NCBI GenBank assembly: GCA_024401275.1
Contig: JAKSLJ010000015.1
Location: forward strand, 1-64,000
Direction of reading: 5' to 3'
Length of the DNA stretch: 64,000 nt
DNA from: Bacteroidaceae bacterium
GTDB lineage: Bacteria; Bacteroidota; Bacteroidia; Bacteroidales; Bacteroidaceae
A program made the translations under genes and the position numbers. The stretch's first letter is position 1; every line of letters begins with the position of its first letter. A model generated the notes under the pieces. That model did no database searches. It was not told the DNA's origin and saw nothing but the letters and a program-made list of their open reading frames with translations. This document shows, piece by piece, positions 29,907 through 39,870 of the stretch.

Positions 29907-30272
29907 TTAAAGAACTTCAGGTGCCAAAGAAACGACTTTCATATTCACAGCGCGGAGCTCACGAGCAACAGGACCGAAGATACGGCTGCCGCGGATTTCA
30001 CCAGCGTTGTTGAGCAATACGCAAGCGTTGTCGTCGAAGCGGATGTAAGAACCATCTGCACGGCGGATTTCCTTCTTTGTGCGAACAATCAAAGCCTTTG
30101 ATACTGCACCTTTTTTCAAATCACTTGAAGGGATAACATTCTTGACTGCTACTACGATGACGTCACCTACACTAGCGTAACGGCGCTTAGTACCACCGAG
30201 AACGCGGATGCAGAGAGCCTCACGTGCGCCAGAGTTATCGCATACTGTAAGTCTTGATTCTGCCTGTATCAT
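29907..30272 (-). CDS. rplN: 50S ribosomal protein L14
   Basis: 121 aa. Starts [20 protein letters not shown], with [13 protein letters not shown] near the C-terminus. Sits at the subunit interface. Two bp separate it from rpsQ. Confidence 0.97.
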   Translation of the reverse strand: MIQAESRLTVCDNSGAREALCIRVLGGTKRRYASVGDVIVVAVKNVIPSSDLKKGAVSKALIVRTKKEIRRADGSYIRFDDNACVLLNNAGEIRGSRIFGPVARELRAVNMKVVSLAPEVL

Positions 30273-30274
30273 AA

Positions 30275-30532
30275 TTACTTAGCTTTTTCAGTTATTTGAA
30301 CTAATCTCCATCTCTTAGTCTTAGAGAGTGGACGAGTCTCCATGATGAGAACTGTGTCGCCCTTCTGAGCCTCGTTGTTCTCATCGTGTGCATGGTACTT
30401 CTTAGTCTTCTGCACGAACTTACCATACATAGGGTGCTTCTCCTTGAACTTAGCAGCTACAACGATGGTCTTGTCCATCTTAGTGCTTGTCACAACACCC
30501 ATTCTGGTTTTTCTAAGATTTCTTGTTTCCAT
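30275..30532 (-). CDS. rpsQ: 30S ribosomal protein S17
   Basis: 85 aa, OB fold. [20 protein letters not shown] and [14 protein letters not shown] are family signatures. Binds 16S rRNA early in assembly. Confidence 0.97.
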   Translation of the reverse strand: METRNLRKTRMGVVTSTKMDKTIVVAAKFKEKHPMYGKFVQKTKKYHAHDENNEAQKGDTVLIMETRPLSKTKRWRLVQITEKAK

Positions 30533-30565
30533 TTCTTATAAATCGTTATATGAGTGAGTGTTAAG

Positions 30566-30751
30566 TTACTTGCGGAGGCTAAGTTCAGTCTGCATACGTG
30601 CGATATCACGACGAGCTGCCTTAATCTGTGCAGGGTTCTCAAGTGGAGAAATGGCGTGGTTGAGCTTCATCTTGTTGTAAGCTTCTGTAGCCTCATTGAG
30701 CTTCTCTGTAAGTTCCTTAACAGAAAGCTCCTTCAATTCCTGGATCTTCAT
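30566..30751 (-). CDS. rpmC: 50S ribosomal protein L29
   Basis: 61 aa, two helices. MKIQELKELSVKELTEKLNE and the IARMQTELSLRK ending are typical. It lies near the exit tunnel. It starts 3 bp after rplP ends. Confidence 0.95.
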   Translation of the reverse strand: MKIQELKELSVKELTEKLNEATEAYNKMKLNHAISPLENPAQIKAARRDIARMQTELSLRK

Positions 30752-30754
30752 AAA

Positions 30755-31183
30755 TTAAGCGTTTTTATCGTAATCACGTCTAACAATAAACTTAGTCTTT
30801 ACAGGGAGCTTCTGAGCACCGAGGCGAAGAGCCTCCTTAGCGATGTCAAAAGGAACACCCTCTACTTCGAAGAGGACACGGCCTGGAGTTACTGGAGCAA
30901 CCCATCCTGCAACGTCACCCTTACCCTTACCCATGCGGACATCGGCTGGCTTACGAGTGATTGGCTTGCAAGGGAAGATGCGGATCCATACCTGGCCTTC
31001 ACGGTTCATATAACGATTGATGGCGATACGAGCTGCCTCAATCTGGCGGCTGTCGATCCACTTTGGCTCAAGAGTCTTGATGCCGAAAGAACCGAAAGCG
31101 AGCTGTGTACCTCTGTGGGCGTTGCCTTTGTTGCCACGACCATCTTGAGGTCTTCTATATTTTACTCTTTTAGGCTGTAACAT
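30755..31183 (-). CDS. rplP: 50S ribosomal protein L16
   Basis: 142 aa. [20 protein letters not shown], then [14 protein letters not shown] and [20 protein letters not shown] are L16 signatures. Needed for the peptidyl-transferase and A-site region. Confidence 0.97.
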   Translation of the reverse strand: MLQPKRVKYRRPQDGRGNKGNAHRGTQLAFGSFGIKTLEPKWIDSRQIEAARIAINRYMNREGQVWIRIFPCKPITRKPADVRMGKGKGDVAGWVAPVTPGRVLFEVEGVPFDIAKEALRLGAQKLPVKTKFIVRRDYDKNA

Positions 31184-31197
31184 GATAGAATCTTTTT

Positions 31198-31938
31198 TTA
31201 GCGGTTGTTATTTCTCTTACGACCGTTGCCACGACCACCTCTCTCATTACGGCCACCATTGTTGCCGCCGCGTGAAGGCTTCTCGTTAGCGTAGTTAGGA
31301 GTGAGATCTACATCTCCGTAAACTTCGCCACGGCAGATCCATACCTTGATGCCGAGAAGACCCACCTTAGTGAGAGCCTCTTCCTGGCAGAAGTCGATGT
31401 CTGCACGGAATGTGTGGAGAGGAGTACGACCTTCCTTGAACATTTCAGAACGCGCCATTTCGGCACCGTTAAGACGTCCGCAGATCTGAACCTTGATACC
31501 TTCAGCGCCAGCACGCATTGTGTTAGCTACTGCAGTCTTGATTGCGCGACGATAAGCCATCTTGCCCTCGATTTGGCGAGCGATGTTGTTACCAACAATA
31601 GTAGCATCGAGTTCTGGCTTCTTAACTTCGTGGATATTGATCTGAATATCCTTGTCGTAGAGCTTCTTTAATTCTTCCTTGAGTTTGTCAACGTCTTGAC
31701 CGCCCTTACCGATTACGACGCCTGGACGAGCTGTGCAAATAGTGATGGTAACACGCTTTGCAGCACGTTCAATGATGATCTTTGATATCATTGCCTTAGC
31801 AAGGCGCTCGTTGAGGTACTTACGAATCTGCTGGTCTTCTACGAGGTTGTCACCGAAGTTCTTACCTCCATACCACTGAGAGTCCCAACCTCTTACAATA
31901 CCGAGACGGTTGCTGATTGGATTAGTTTTCTGTCCCAT
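31198..31938 (-). CDS. rpsC: 30S ribosomal protein S3 with RG-rich tail
   Basis: 246 aa. N-terminal KH domain ([20 protein letters not shown]) and C-terminal S3 domain ([20 protein letters not shown]). The last ~30 residues ([20 protein letters not shown]) form a Gly/Arg/Asn-rich extension that is low in complexity. The mRNA-entry helicase region is intact. Confidence 0.97.
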   Translation of the reverse strand: MGQKTNPISNRLGIVRGWDSQWYGGKNFGDNLVEDQQIRKYLNERLAKAMISKIIIERAAKRVTITICTARPGVVIGKGGQDVDKLKEELKKLYDKDIQINIHEVKKPELDATIVGNNIARQIEGKMAYRRAIKTAVANTMRAGAEGIKVQICGRLNGAEMARSEMFKEGRTPLHTFRADIDFCQEEALTKVGLLGIKVWICRGEVYGDVDLTPNYANEKPSRGGNNGGRNERGGRGNGRKRNNNR

Positions 31939-31950
31939 ACTATTTAAATA

Positions 31951-32352
31951 TTAAGCTTCGTTAGTTTTAGCATCAACAAACAAGGTTACATGATTAGAGC
32001 GCTTACGGATACGGTATCCACGTCCCTGTGGAGCAGGACGCATGCGCTTCATTGTAACGCCTTCGTCAACGAACACCTTAGAGATGTAGAGTTCGCCGTC
32101 TTCAGCTTTGCGATCGTTTTTCATTTCCCAGTTTGCTATGGCAGAGCGGAGAAGCTTCTCTACGTCGGCAGCAGCTGCCTTCTTAGAGAATCTCAGCACG
32201 CCGAGAGCTCTGTTCACTTCCATACCACGAACCATGTCAACGACATAGCGCATCTTGCGTGGAGAAGAAGGAACTCCTACGAGCTTTGCGAAATTCTGTG
32301 TTTTGAGCGCTGCCTTTCTCTTCTCAGCAGCTAATCTTTTTCTTGCTCCCAT
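31951..32352 (-). CDS. rplV: 50S ribosomal protein L22
   Basis: 133 aa. The core [17 protein letters not shown] and the tunnel hairpin [15 protein letters not shown] (macrolide-contact loop) are intact. A basic N-terminal lead ([20 protein letters not shown]) precedes the usual start, as seen in Bacteroidales. Confidence 0.96.
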   Translation of the reverse strand: MGARKRLAAEKRKAALKTQNFAKLVGVPSSPRKMRYVVDMVRGMEVNRALGVLRFSKKAAAADVEKLLRSAIANWEMKNDRKAEDGELYISKVFVDEGVTMKRMRPAPQGRGYRIRKRSNHVTLFVDAKTNEA

Positions 32353-32380
32353 TTATTTCGATTGATTTTTTGGGTTAGCC

Positions 32381-32647
32381 TTACTTACGATTACCAGAGT
32401 GACCGCCGAAACGACGTGTAGGAGCGAACTCACCGAGCTTGTGACCTACCATGTTCTCTGTAATGTAAACAGGAATAAATTTGTTTCCGTTATGAACTGC
32501 AACGGTATGACCTACGAAATCAGGTGATATCATTGAAGCTCTAGCCCAAGTCTTTACGACATTCTTCTTGCCGCTTTCATTCATTTCGAGAATCTTCTTC
32601 TCAAGCGACACGTTGATATATGGACCTTTTTTTAATGAACGACTCAT
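32381..32647 (-). CDS. rpsS: 30S ribosomal protein S19
   Basis: 88 aa. [18 protein letters not shown] and [14 protein letters not shown] are signatures. It contacts the 30S head with S13. Confidence 0.97.
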   Translation of the reverse strand: MSRSLKKGPYINVSLEKKILEMNESGKKNVVKTWARASMISPDFVGHTVAVHNGNKFIPVYITENMVGHKLGEFAPTRRFGGHSGNRK

Positions 32648-32670
32648 ACTTTGCTTTTGCTTTAAGTTGT

Positions 32671-33498
32671 TTATTTCTTGTTAGCTCTTTCAATGATATA
32701 CTTGTTAGAGAGCTTCTTAGGTGCACGAGTCTTGAGACCCTTAGCGTAGAGACCCTTACGTGAACGTGGGTGACCACCAGACTGACGGCCTTCACCACCA
32801 CCCATTGGGTGATCATGTGGGTTCATAACAACACCACGGTTGTGTGGGCGACGACCCAACCAGCGTGAACGACCAGCCTTACCTGACTGCTCGAGAGCGT
32901 GGTCTGAGTTACCTACAGCACCGATAGTAGCCTTACAAGCGCTCAAGATCTGACGAGTTTCGCCAGAAGGGAGCTTAATAACACAATAGCTTCCTTCACG
33001 AGAAGTAAGCTGAGCAAAGTTACCAGCCGAACGAACGAGGAGTGCACCTTGACCTGGGCGCAATTCAATGTTGTGAATCACTGTACCCACAGGGATGTTA
33101 GCGAGTGGAAGAGCATTACCTACTTCAGGTACTGCGTCTGCGCCAGACATCAGTGTAGCTCCGACTTTCAGTCCATTAGGAGCAATGATGTAACGTTTTT
33201 CACCATCAGCATAGTAAAGGAGAGCGATGCGAGCTGAACGGTTTGGATCGTACTCGATGCTCTTTACAGTTGCTGGGACACCATCCTTCTCTCGCTTGAA
33301 GTCAATAAGACGATACTTCTGCTTGTGGCCACCGCCAATGTAGCGAACTGTCATCTTACCGGTATTGTTACGACCGCCTGTCGAACGCTTACCGTAAACG
33401 AGAGACTTCTCTGGTACGGATGCAGTAATATCCTCGAACGTACCAATAACTTTGTGTCTTTGACCAGGTGTAACTGGTTTTAATTTACGTACTGCCAT
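32671..33498 (-). CDS. rplB: 50S ribosomal protein L2
   Basis: 275 aa. [40 protein letters not shown], and the peptidyl-transferase loop [14 protein letters not shown] with the conserved histidine. An essential rRNA-binding core protein. Confidence 0.98.
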   Translation of the reverse strand: MAVRKLKPVTPGQRHKVIGTFEDITASVPEKSLVYGKRSTGGRNNTGKMTVRYIGGGHKQKYRLIDFKREKDGVPATVKSIEYDPNRSARIALLYYADGEKRYIIAPNGLKVGATLMSGADAVPEVGNALPLANIPVGTVIHNIELRPGQGALLVRSAGNFAQLTSREGSYCVIKLPSGETRQILSACKATIGAVGNSDHALEQSGKAGRSRWLGRRPHNRGVVMNPHDHPMGGGEGRQSGGHPRSRKGLYAKGLKTRAPKKLSNKYIIERANKK

Positions 33499-33504
33499 TT
33501 TTTA

Positions 33505-33798
33505 TTATAAATTACTATAGAAATCAATAACCTGATCGTCCTTGATAGTAACGATCGCCTTCTTGTAAGCGTTCTTCTGACCGCGAACAAGGCCTGCACG
33601 AGTGTAGCGTGAAGAGCGCTTGCCAGCATACTTTGCTGTGTTTACCTTCACTACCTCTACACCATAGAGATGCTCAATCTCGCTCTTAATCTCATACTTG
33701 TTTGCGTCAGGGCGAACAATGAAGCCATAGCGATTAGGCATCTTCTCAGAAATCTTGGCCATCTTTTCTGTGACCATTGGTTTAATAATTACTGCCAT
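33505..33798 (-). CDS. rplW: 50S ribosomal protein L23
   Basis: 97 aa. IIKPMVTEKMAKISE and the tunnel-exit loop with GKRSSRYTRAGLVRGQKNAY. Docking site for trigger factor and SRP. Confidence 0.96.
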   Translation of the reverse strand: MAVIIKPMVTEKMAKISEKMPNRYGFIVRPDANKYEIKSEIEHLYGVEVVKVNTAKYAGKRSSRYTRAGLVRGQKNAYKKAIVTIKDDQVIDFYSNL

Positions 33799-33811
33799 GT
33801 CTTATGTCTCC

Positions 33812-34441
33812 TTATTTGTTTAAGATTGAGTTGATTACCTCCAATGACTTTTCTGTAACTACCATTACGTCGGCGTTCATCACCTTGTAAGCATTGATAG
33901 AAGCAGCTGTCATTACCTCAGCCTTCTGGAGGTTGCGTGCTGAGAGATATACATTCTTCTGAACCTCTGGTACTACTACGAGAACCTTCTTGCCTGCTAC
34001 GTTGAGAGCAGAAGTCATAGCTACCATATCCTTTGTCTTAGGAGCTGCGAAGTCGAAGTCTTCAACAACAACGATTGCGTTCTCCTGAGCCTTGTAAGAA
34101 AGGGCACTCTGGCGAGCGAGGATCTTAGTCTTGAGGTTGAGCTTGAAGCGATAGTCACGTGGCTTAGGACCGAATACACGACCACCACCTACGAGTACTG
34201 GTGAGTTGATGTCACCGCGACGAGCACCGCCGCCACCCTTCTGACGGATGAGCTTGCGAGTAGAACCTGCAACTTCGCTACGTTCCTTTGACTTAGCTGT
34301 ACCCTGGCGCTGGTTAGCGAGATACTGCTTTACGTCGAGATAAAGTACATGATCGTTTGGTTCAATTCCGAAGATAGCATCGTTCAGAGTAACCGTTCTG
34401 CCTGTCTCGGCACCTTTGATAGTCAATACCTTTACTTCCAT
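33812..34441 (-). CDS. rplD: 50S ribosomal protein L4
   Basis: 209 aa. The extended loop has the basic [20 protein letters not shown] and [17 protein letters not shown]. In E. coli L4 represses its own S10 operon; whether that holds here is unknown, but the rplC leader is long. Confidence 0.97.
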   Translation of the reverse strand: MEVKVLTIKGAETGRTVTLNDAIFGIEPNDHVLYLDVKQYLANQRQGTAKSKERSEVAGSTRKLIRQKGGGGARRGDINSPVLVGGGRVFGPKPRDYRFKLNLKTKILARQSALSYKAQENAIVVVEDFDFAAPKTKDMVAMTSALNVAGKKVLVVVPEVQKNVYLSARNLQKAEVMTAASINAYKVMNADVMVVTEKSLEVINSILNK

Positions 34442-34443
34442 AA

Positions 34444-35058
34444 TTACATCTGAATTAAAACTGTTGAACCTTTACATCCAGCAACAGAACCCTTAATGAT
34501 AAGAAGGTTGCTCTCTGGAATTACCTTTAACACTTTGAGGTTTTGAGTAGTAACGCGGTCGCCGCCCATCTGGCCGCCCATTCGCATTCCCTTGAAAACC
34601 TTTGCTGGGTAAGAACATGCACCGATAGAACCCGGCTTACGAGCGCGGTCGTCCTGACCGTGAGTGCTCTGACCAACACCACCAAAACCGTGGCGCTTCA
34701 TTACACCCTGGAAACCTTTACCCTTAGAAGTACCAACAACGTCAACGAACTCAGCACCTTCGAGGATGCTTACGTCAACTGTGTCTCCAAGGTTGAGTTC
34801 TGAGTCAAACTTGAACTCGGCCAAGTGCATCTTTGGTGTTGTACCTGCCTTCTTGAAGATACCCTGCATAGCTTTAGTGGTATTCTTCTCCTTAGCCTCA
34901 CCCCAAGCGAGCTGTACAGCAGCATAACCGTCCTTCTCGACAGTCTTCACCTGAGTTACAACACAAGGACCAGCTTCGATAACAGTGCATGGTACGTTCT
35001 TACCATCGGCACTGAAAACGGATGTCATTCCGATTTTTCTTCCAATTAATCCTGGCAT
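34444..35058 (-). CDS. rplC: 50S ribosomal protein L3
   Basis: 204 aa. [20 protein letters not shown] at the start and [20 protein letters not shown] in the extension reaching the peptidyl-transferase centre. It is the first gene of the operon here. rpsJ, which normally precedes it, is absent, and a promoter with ~210-nt leader lies directly upstream. Confidence 0.97.
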   Translation of the reverse strand: MPGLIGRKIGMTSVFSADGKNVPCTVIEAGPCVVTQVKTVEKDGYAAVQLAWGEAKEKNTTKAMQGIFKKAGTTPKMHLAEFKFDSELNLGDTVDVSILEGAEFVDVVGTSKGKGFQGVMKRHGFGGVGQSTHGQDDRARKPGSIGACSYPAKVFKGMRMGGQMGGDRVTTQNLKVLKVIPESNLLIIKGSVAGCKGSTVLIQM

Positions 35059-35304
35059 TTCAGTTATTATTATTTAATTAATGTGAATTTTCCTTTCGAC
35101 CCTAGAGTCATGGGGACATAAAAAATTTTCTTCCTTTGCAGTGTCTTGCTCGCATAAAGCCACACCACACAGAAAGAAAACTCCTTTTGAGTATCCATAA
35201 AAAACTTACGTTAAGCTCTTTATTTTCAGTGTGTTGATAGCCTATAGCCAGCGCAACATTCGCATAAAGCGGTGCAAAGGTACAACTATTTCGCCATATA
35301 CAAA
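35059..35304 (-). promoter_or_regulatory. Promoter and leader of the ribosomal protein operon
   Basis: The minus strand has TTTG (35301-35304), 18 bp, then TACCTTTG (35275-35282), a near-consensus pair. The ~210-nt leader before rplC holds two identical 11-mers (TCGCATAAAGC in plus-strand reading, 35150-35160 and 35260-35270), 110 bp apart. No credible ORF was accepted in it. Such a leader may carry ribosomal-protein autoregulation. Confidence 0.7.
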
Positions 35305-35449
35305 GCACCTTTCCCCATTAATTTTCAGTAAGATAGCAATTTCTTGATGTATTTCCCTTAGACGGTGTCACTTAATGAGACGGTCCTTATCCTCAATCAC
35401 ATTATCAGTCGTTTCAGATGTGTTTTTGTGAACTTTAACAAGATTCGCT

Positions 35450-36088
35450 TTACAGCCTATCCAGCATCACGAAAAGAATGGCAACCCAATGGCTGATGGC
35501 ACCAAGGAGAACGAAGATGTGCCATATGGCGTGGTAGTGGCGCTTCGTGTCTTTGGCAAAGAAATATGTGCCGCCGGTATATAGTAGTCCTTCGGCAAGG
35601 ATGAGCAGTATGGAGACTGTGGACAAACCTTCATAAACGGGCTTGGCAATGAAAACACCACTCCACCCCATGACGAGATACAGGGCAAGGGAGAGACGAG
35701 GGTATTTGCCCAAAGCGATAATCTTATAGATGGTGCCGCCAATGACTACCGCCCAAAGCACACCAAAGATGGTCCATCCCAGCCAACCTCCCACCACGGC
35801 AATGCAGATGGGGGTGTAGGAACAGGCTATCATGACATAGATGCTGATGTGGTCGCACTTGCGCAGAATGCGGCGAGCCTTGCCCTCTGGCAACCAATGG
35901 TAGATGGTGGACGAGAGGAACATGAGAAACATGCCGACGATGAAGAAGAGCACGCCCATGGTCCACTGCCAACCTAAAGAGGCGGCTGGCCATACGGTCC
36001 AGATGCATGATAGTGCAAAGATTACTCCGACAAGATGTGTCCAGTGGTTGGAGGATTCTTCCCGGAAAAGTTTTGGTACGTCAGTCAT
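35450..36088 (-). CDS. Hemolysin III/PAQR-family membrane protein
   Basis: 212 aa with seven predicted membrane spans. The PAQR-type polar residues are present: SSTIYHWL (S, H), KCDHISIY (D, H) and the C-terminal HAIWHIFVLLGAISHW (H..H). These form a metal-dependent site in the family. Its bacterial substrate is unknown; the hemolysin name is historical. Confidence 0.88.
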   Translation of the reverse strand: MTDVPKLFREESSNHWTHLVGVIFALSCIWTVWPAASLGWQWTMGVLFFIVGMFLMFLSSTIYHWLPEGKARRILRKCDHISIYVMIACSYTPICIAVVGGWLGWTIFGVLWAVVIGGTIYKIIALGKYPRLSLALYLVMGWSGVFIAKPVYEGLSTVSILLILAEGLLYTGGTYFFAKDTKRHYHAIWHIFVLLGAISHWVAILFVMLDRL

Positions 36089-36213
36089 AACCTTTTGTTT
36101 CGCAAGACATATTGGGATTTTAATAATGATTTTAGTAGGGATAAAAATCCCCCAAAAAAATCCTAATAAACATCTTAAACCGTTAACATACGAGCCCAGC
36201 GAAAGTTGAATAA

Positions 36214-38790
36214 TTAACCCTTAACTATCGCCTCCCTAACCTTCTCGGAAATCTCATCGTATGTTTCGTCTGAAGAAGGCATGACTGGCTTGAGATATTC
36301 AACGGTAATCTTGTGAGTGTTAGGGAACTTACTGCCGCGTGGCATTGCTTCGAAACCGCCAGAGATGCGTACGGGAAGAATTGGCACCTGGAGTTCCTTG
36401 CTAAGTATGGCAAAAGTCTTCTTGAACTCTCCAACCTTGCCGTCATCGGTGCGTCTGCCCTCAGGGAAGATAACGATGTTCTTTCCGCGTTTCAGCACCT
36501 CGCCGAGCTTCAAGATGGAGTTCTTGAGGTTGCTGCGCTCCATGCGGACAATGTTCAGACGGTTGGCAAAATAGAGAACCACTGAGCCGCGGACATGATT
36601 CTCTGTGGCATAGTAATATGTGCTGCGGAGAGCATTGTTGTCCAATCCGGCAACGCTGATCTGACCGTCCATGAAGCTCTGATGGTTTGGCGCTATGATG
36701 TAATTTCCGTTAGTTGGGATGTTCTCCTTGCCCTTTATTTCCAGTCGGTTATGCACCTTGAGGAACGATTTGAAGAGTGTTTCTGATGTGGTTACAAGAC
36801 TGCCAGAAGGCAATTCCAGATTGGAAGAATCGCCCGCGAGGATAGAGTGCCAGTTTATGTCCTCTACCTCTGAGATCTCCGAACCATCTGAAAGCTTTGC
36901 TATGTGGTCGGCTATTGCCTGAACATTCTTGAACTTCATGAAAGCATCCGCCTTGATCTCAATGCCGAATGTCTGCTCAACAAAGCCCTGAAGGCTCACG
37001 CAGTCGAGGGAGTCGAAAGCCAAATCGGTCTCAAGATTGTCGGTTGGATTGATCTCCATTTTCTTCTCCTTCTCAATATACTGCTTGAGGAGAGCGTACT
37101 CATTAGAGAATGCAGAATTCTGAATGCTGGATGCAGAATTAGGCTGCGCATTATTATTGGTTGGAGAATCATTCTGCATTCTGCATTCTGCATTCTGCAT
37201 TTTCTTAGATTCAGAATTCAGCATTAAGTCCTTAAGCTTGAAGCGCTGGAGTTTGTCGAGCTTTGTTCGAGGCAGTTCGCCATGATAGACGAAGATGCTC
37301 TTTATCTTCTTGTAGTTGACAACGCTGCTGTTGTATGGCTCAATGACCTGTCGTTTCAGCGCCTCTTCAATCTCTGTGTCAGTCATGTTCCTTGCCCATT
37401 CGTCTTGTGGCACGATGATGGCACAGAGCAAGTCGCCATTCTGTGTTACGGCAACTTCCTTGACCTTGTCGTCATACTTCTCAATCTTGTATTCTATCTC
37501 GTTCGGCTGCACATTCTTGCCGTTGGACAACACGATAATCTCCTTCGAACGGCCAGTGATGTGAATGCGACCAAGTTCGTCGATGAAGCCGAGGTCGCCG
37601 GTATGTACAAATCCTTCGCTATCAATGACTTGCGCCGTCTCTTCTGGGCGGTTGTAATAGCCAAGCATCACGTTAGGACCTTTCACGCAAATCTCGTCAT
37701 TCACAATCTTGACAGTCACCGTTGACATTGGAAGACCAACGCAGCCAGGGATGACATCGCCAGGGCGCGTGAACGAGATGATAGGTGCCGTCTCGCTCAT
37801 GCCGTAGCCTTCGAGCATGGTGATGCCGAGAGTGCGAAGACCTTCGCCAATCTCCTTGTCGAGAGAAGCACCACCGCTGACGCAGTATGCCAGATGACCG
37901 CCCATCTTCTGATGAACCGCATCGAATACCTTGCGAGAGAGCGATTTGCTGCCCACCTTTGCACACAGATTGAACATCATGCGAGTTGCTGCACGCTCGT
38001 CAATCTTCTTCTTTATGCCGTTGAAGAGTGTCTGCCATAGACGTGGCACACCGACGAAGATAGCAATCTTTCCCCTCGTGAGCGTATCCATGATGTCTGG
38101 ACCTGACATGCTCGGACAAATGGCAACACCGCCACCGCCAAGAATAGGCAGGATGACTGTGCCGACGAGTGGCAGGATATGATGGAGCGGAAGGAGAATG
38201 ATGGTGCGGCGCTCGGAATTGAAGATTGGCACATCGTAGGTCACGCTGTACATGTTGGCGTAGAGATTTGCATAAGAGAGCACGACTCCCTTTGGCGAAC
38301 CTGTTGTACCCGAAGTATAGATGATGAGGGCAGGATCGTGGTTGTCCTTTACAAAAATGTTTCCATCTTCTATCTCTGTCTTTCTGCCTCGTGGGTGAGG
38401 AGTAACGGTTTCGAAATCATCAATGACCAGAACCTTCACGCTCTGACCTGTAACCTTCAGTGCATCTTCTATGACAGGAAGTTTCTCTCTTGATGTCCAG
38501 ATGACGGAAGGCTGGCAGTCGCGCAAGATGTAGGCAACATCGTCAACCATAGACGAAGCATCGACAGGAACGGCAATGCCCCTGTTCTGCCATACCGAGT
38601 AGAAAGCATAGAGCCATCCCTCGCGATTCTCGCTGAAGATAATTGTCTTGGAGAGATTCTCTGCTGTACGTGGCTGAGCCTCGTCCTTCGGTGTCTGCTC
38701 CGCAAAAAGGTTAATATAATCAAGTAGTTGCTTATAGGTGATATTGCGGTCGCCAGACATTATGGCGATATTGTCAAACTCTTTAATCAT
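36214..38790 (-). CDS. Trifunctional fusion: acyl-CoA/acyl-ACP synthetase, acyl carrier domain, PlsC acyltransferase
   Basis: 858 aa. Residues 1-525 are an AMP-forming synthetase (IIYTSGTTGSPKGVVLSY, LEGYGMSETAP, HTGDLGFIDELGRIHITGR). Residues ~565-640 are an acyl carrier domain with the phosphopantetheine serine in FDSLDCV. Residues ~690-858 are a PlsC/LPLAT acyltransferase with NHQSFMD (HxxxxD) and FPEGRR. Between the first two, residues ~528-561 (KMQNAECRMQNDSPTNN ... NSAFSN) are encoded by a palindromic repeat. It probably activates fatty acids and passes them to a lysophospholipid, like an Aas with a built-in carrier. Confidence 0.9.
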   Translation of the reverse strand: MIKEFDNIAIMSGDRNITYKQLLDYINLFAEQTPKDEAQPRTAENLSKTIIFSENREGWLYAFYSVWQNRGIAVPVDASSMVDDVAYILRDCQPSVIWTSREKLPVIEDALKVTGQSVKVLVIDDFETVTPHPRGRKTEIEDGNIFVKDNHDPALIIYTSGTTGSPKGVVLSYANLYANMYSVTYDVPIFNSERRTIILLPLHHILPLVGTVILPILGGGGVAICPSMSGPDIMDTLTRGKIAIFVGVPRLWQTLFNGIKKKIDERAATRMMFNLCAKVGSKSLSRKVFDAVHQKMGGHLAYCVSGGASLDKEIGEGLRTLGITMLEGYGMSETAPIISFTRPGDVIPGCVGLPMSTVTVKIVNDEICVKGPNVMLGYYNRPEETAQVIDSEGFVHTGDLGFIDELGRIHITGRSKEIIVLSNGKNVQPNEIEYKIEKYDDKVKEVAVTQNGDLLCAIIVPQDEWARNMTDTEIEEALKRQVIEPYNSSVVNYKKIKSIFVYHGELPRTKLDKLQRFKLKDLMLNSESKKMQNAECRMQNDSPTNNNAQPNSASSIQNSAFSNEYALLKQYIEKEKKMEINPTDNLETDLAFDSLDCVSLQGFVEQTFGIEIKADAFMKFKNVQAIADHIAKLSDGSEISEVEDINWHSILAGDSSNLELPSGSLVTTSETLFKSFLKVHNRLEIKGKENIPTNGNYIIAPNHQSFMDGQISVAGLDNNALRSTYYYATENHVRGSVVLYFANRLNIVRMERSNLKNSILKLGEVLKRGKNIVIFPEGRRTDDGKVGEFKKTFAILSKELQVPILPVRISGGFEAMPRGSKFPNTHKITVEYLKPVMPSSDETYDEISEKVREAIVKG
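37105..37205. repeat. NAECRMQN-type palindromic element in the acyl-CoA synthetase fusion gene
   Basis: Left arm GAATGCAGAATTCTGAATGC, then AATTAGGCTGCGCATTATTA, right arm of four ATTCTGC heptamers. It nearly matches metH 4950-5043, uses the same reading frame and strand, and falls in the linker between synthetase and carrier domains. Confidence 0.82.
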
Positions 38791-38825
38791 TCTGTATAAC
38801 TTTGTATTTTGGTTGTTTCAGGCCA

Positions 38826-38833
38826 CAAAGTTA
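38826..38833 (-). promoter_or_regulatory. Promoter -7 box (TAACTTTG) of the synthetase fusion gene
   Basis: The minus strand reads TTAATCGTAACTTTGTGGCC, 36 bp upstream of the ATG. Confidence 0.65.
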
Positions 38834-38928
38834 CGATTAAAAAACGGAGTTTTGTTTCAAATATCCTATAAACAGGGTAAAATACCACAATCTTTGCTCG
38901 TTTTGTTATATGGCAAAGACAAAATGTG

Positions 38929-39786
38929 CTACTTCAAATGCTTTCGATATTCCTGAGGAGTGAAGCCAATCTTCTGCCGGAAAACACGCACAAAATAAGA
39001 AACATCATTGAAACCAACCTCCTCTGCAATGGCTGCGATGCTATGAGAAGTGGTCATGAGCAGACGCTGTGCGTGCTGAATCCTGGTGCGCAACACAAAC
39101 TGAATAGGCGACTGACCGAGAGTCTCGCGGAACAGTCTGCCGAGATGCGCCTTCGTAACGCAAACTATCTCTGCCAGCGATTCAGTCGTCATCGTCTGTT
39201 TTATGTTGTCCTTCACATAAGCCATCACCCTCAGCACGCGGTCATCAATATCGTCAAGGCGCTTATGGGCATGCTTCATGAAAAACGAACCGACGATCCA
39301 CACAAAGCCCTGGAGCTGCATTTTCTCATAGCGGTCCATATTGGCATATCGCACCACATACTCCTGATACGAAGGATGAGAATAGAAATCCGCAGCTGTC
39401 TGGTAAGGCAAATTGAGTTCGGGATAATAGTTGCAGTAGTTTTCGAAGAGCAGGTCGATGGCCTCGTTAGCCTCCACCTCATGCGGAAAACTATAGATGT
39501 CGAAGAGGTCCGTCTGATGGCCATATCGCTCATAAACAAAGAGATAGTAGAATTCAAATCCTGCCTCGCACGTTATGCTGTGTGGCACGAAACTGGGCAC
39601 AATATACATAAACCCCGTCTTGGCACTATACTGCGCATCGGGCATGGTTATTTCGGCATGCCCCGCCTTGATATAGTAAAGACGGACAAAAGGAGAGGAA
39701 AGTCCCGTTCCGCTCCATCGCTGCGTGGTTCGTGCATAACCGGCATTCAGCACGCAGATGTTTATCAGTTCCAGTTCCGTTTTCAT
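38929..39786 (-). CDS. AraC-family transcriptional regulator
   Basis: 285 aa. The N-terminal cupin-like sensing domain (YYIKAGHAEITMPDAQYSAK, IVPSFVPHSITCE) is followed by a two-helix-turn-helix AraC domain at ~190-285 (SLAEIVCVTKAHLGRLFRET, IAAIAEEVGFNDVSYFVRVF, ending KIGFTPQEYRKHLK). Target genes are unknown; it lies between the synthetase fusion and mlaF on the same strand. Confidence 0.92.
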   Translation of the reverse strand: MKTELELINICVLNAGYARTTQRWSGTGLSSPFVRLYYIKAGHAEITMPDAQYSAKTGFMYIVPSFVPHSITCEAGFEFYYLFVYERYGHQTDLFDIYSFPHEVEANEAIDLLFENYCNYYPELNLPYQTAADFYSHPSYQEYVVRYANMDRYEKMQLQGFVWIVGSFFMKHAHKRLDDIDDRVLRVMAYVKDNIKQTMTTESLAEIVCVTKAHLGRLFRETLGQSPIQFVLRTRIQHAQRLLMTTSHSIAAIAEEVGFNDVSYFVRVFRQKIGFTPQEYRKHLK

Positions 39787-39870
39787 AGCGCTATAGCCTC
39801 TAAATTCTCAATGCTGCTACTATAAAGATGTAAATGTTTTTTTGTACATTACTATATCTGTTGGTCTTGC

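Noticed and set aside
35108..35308. 66-aa ORF in the ribosomal leader as a leader peptide
   Set aside because: It begins upstream of the predicted transcription start and has no coding character.
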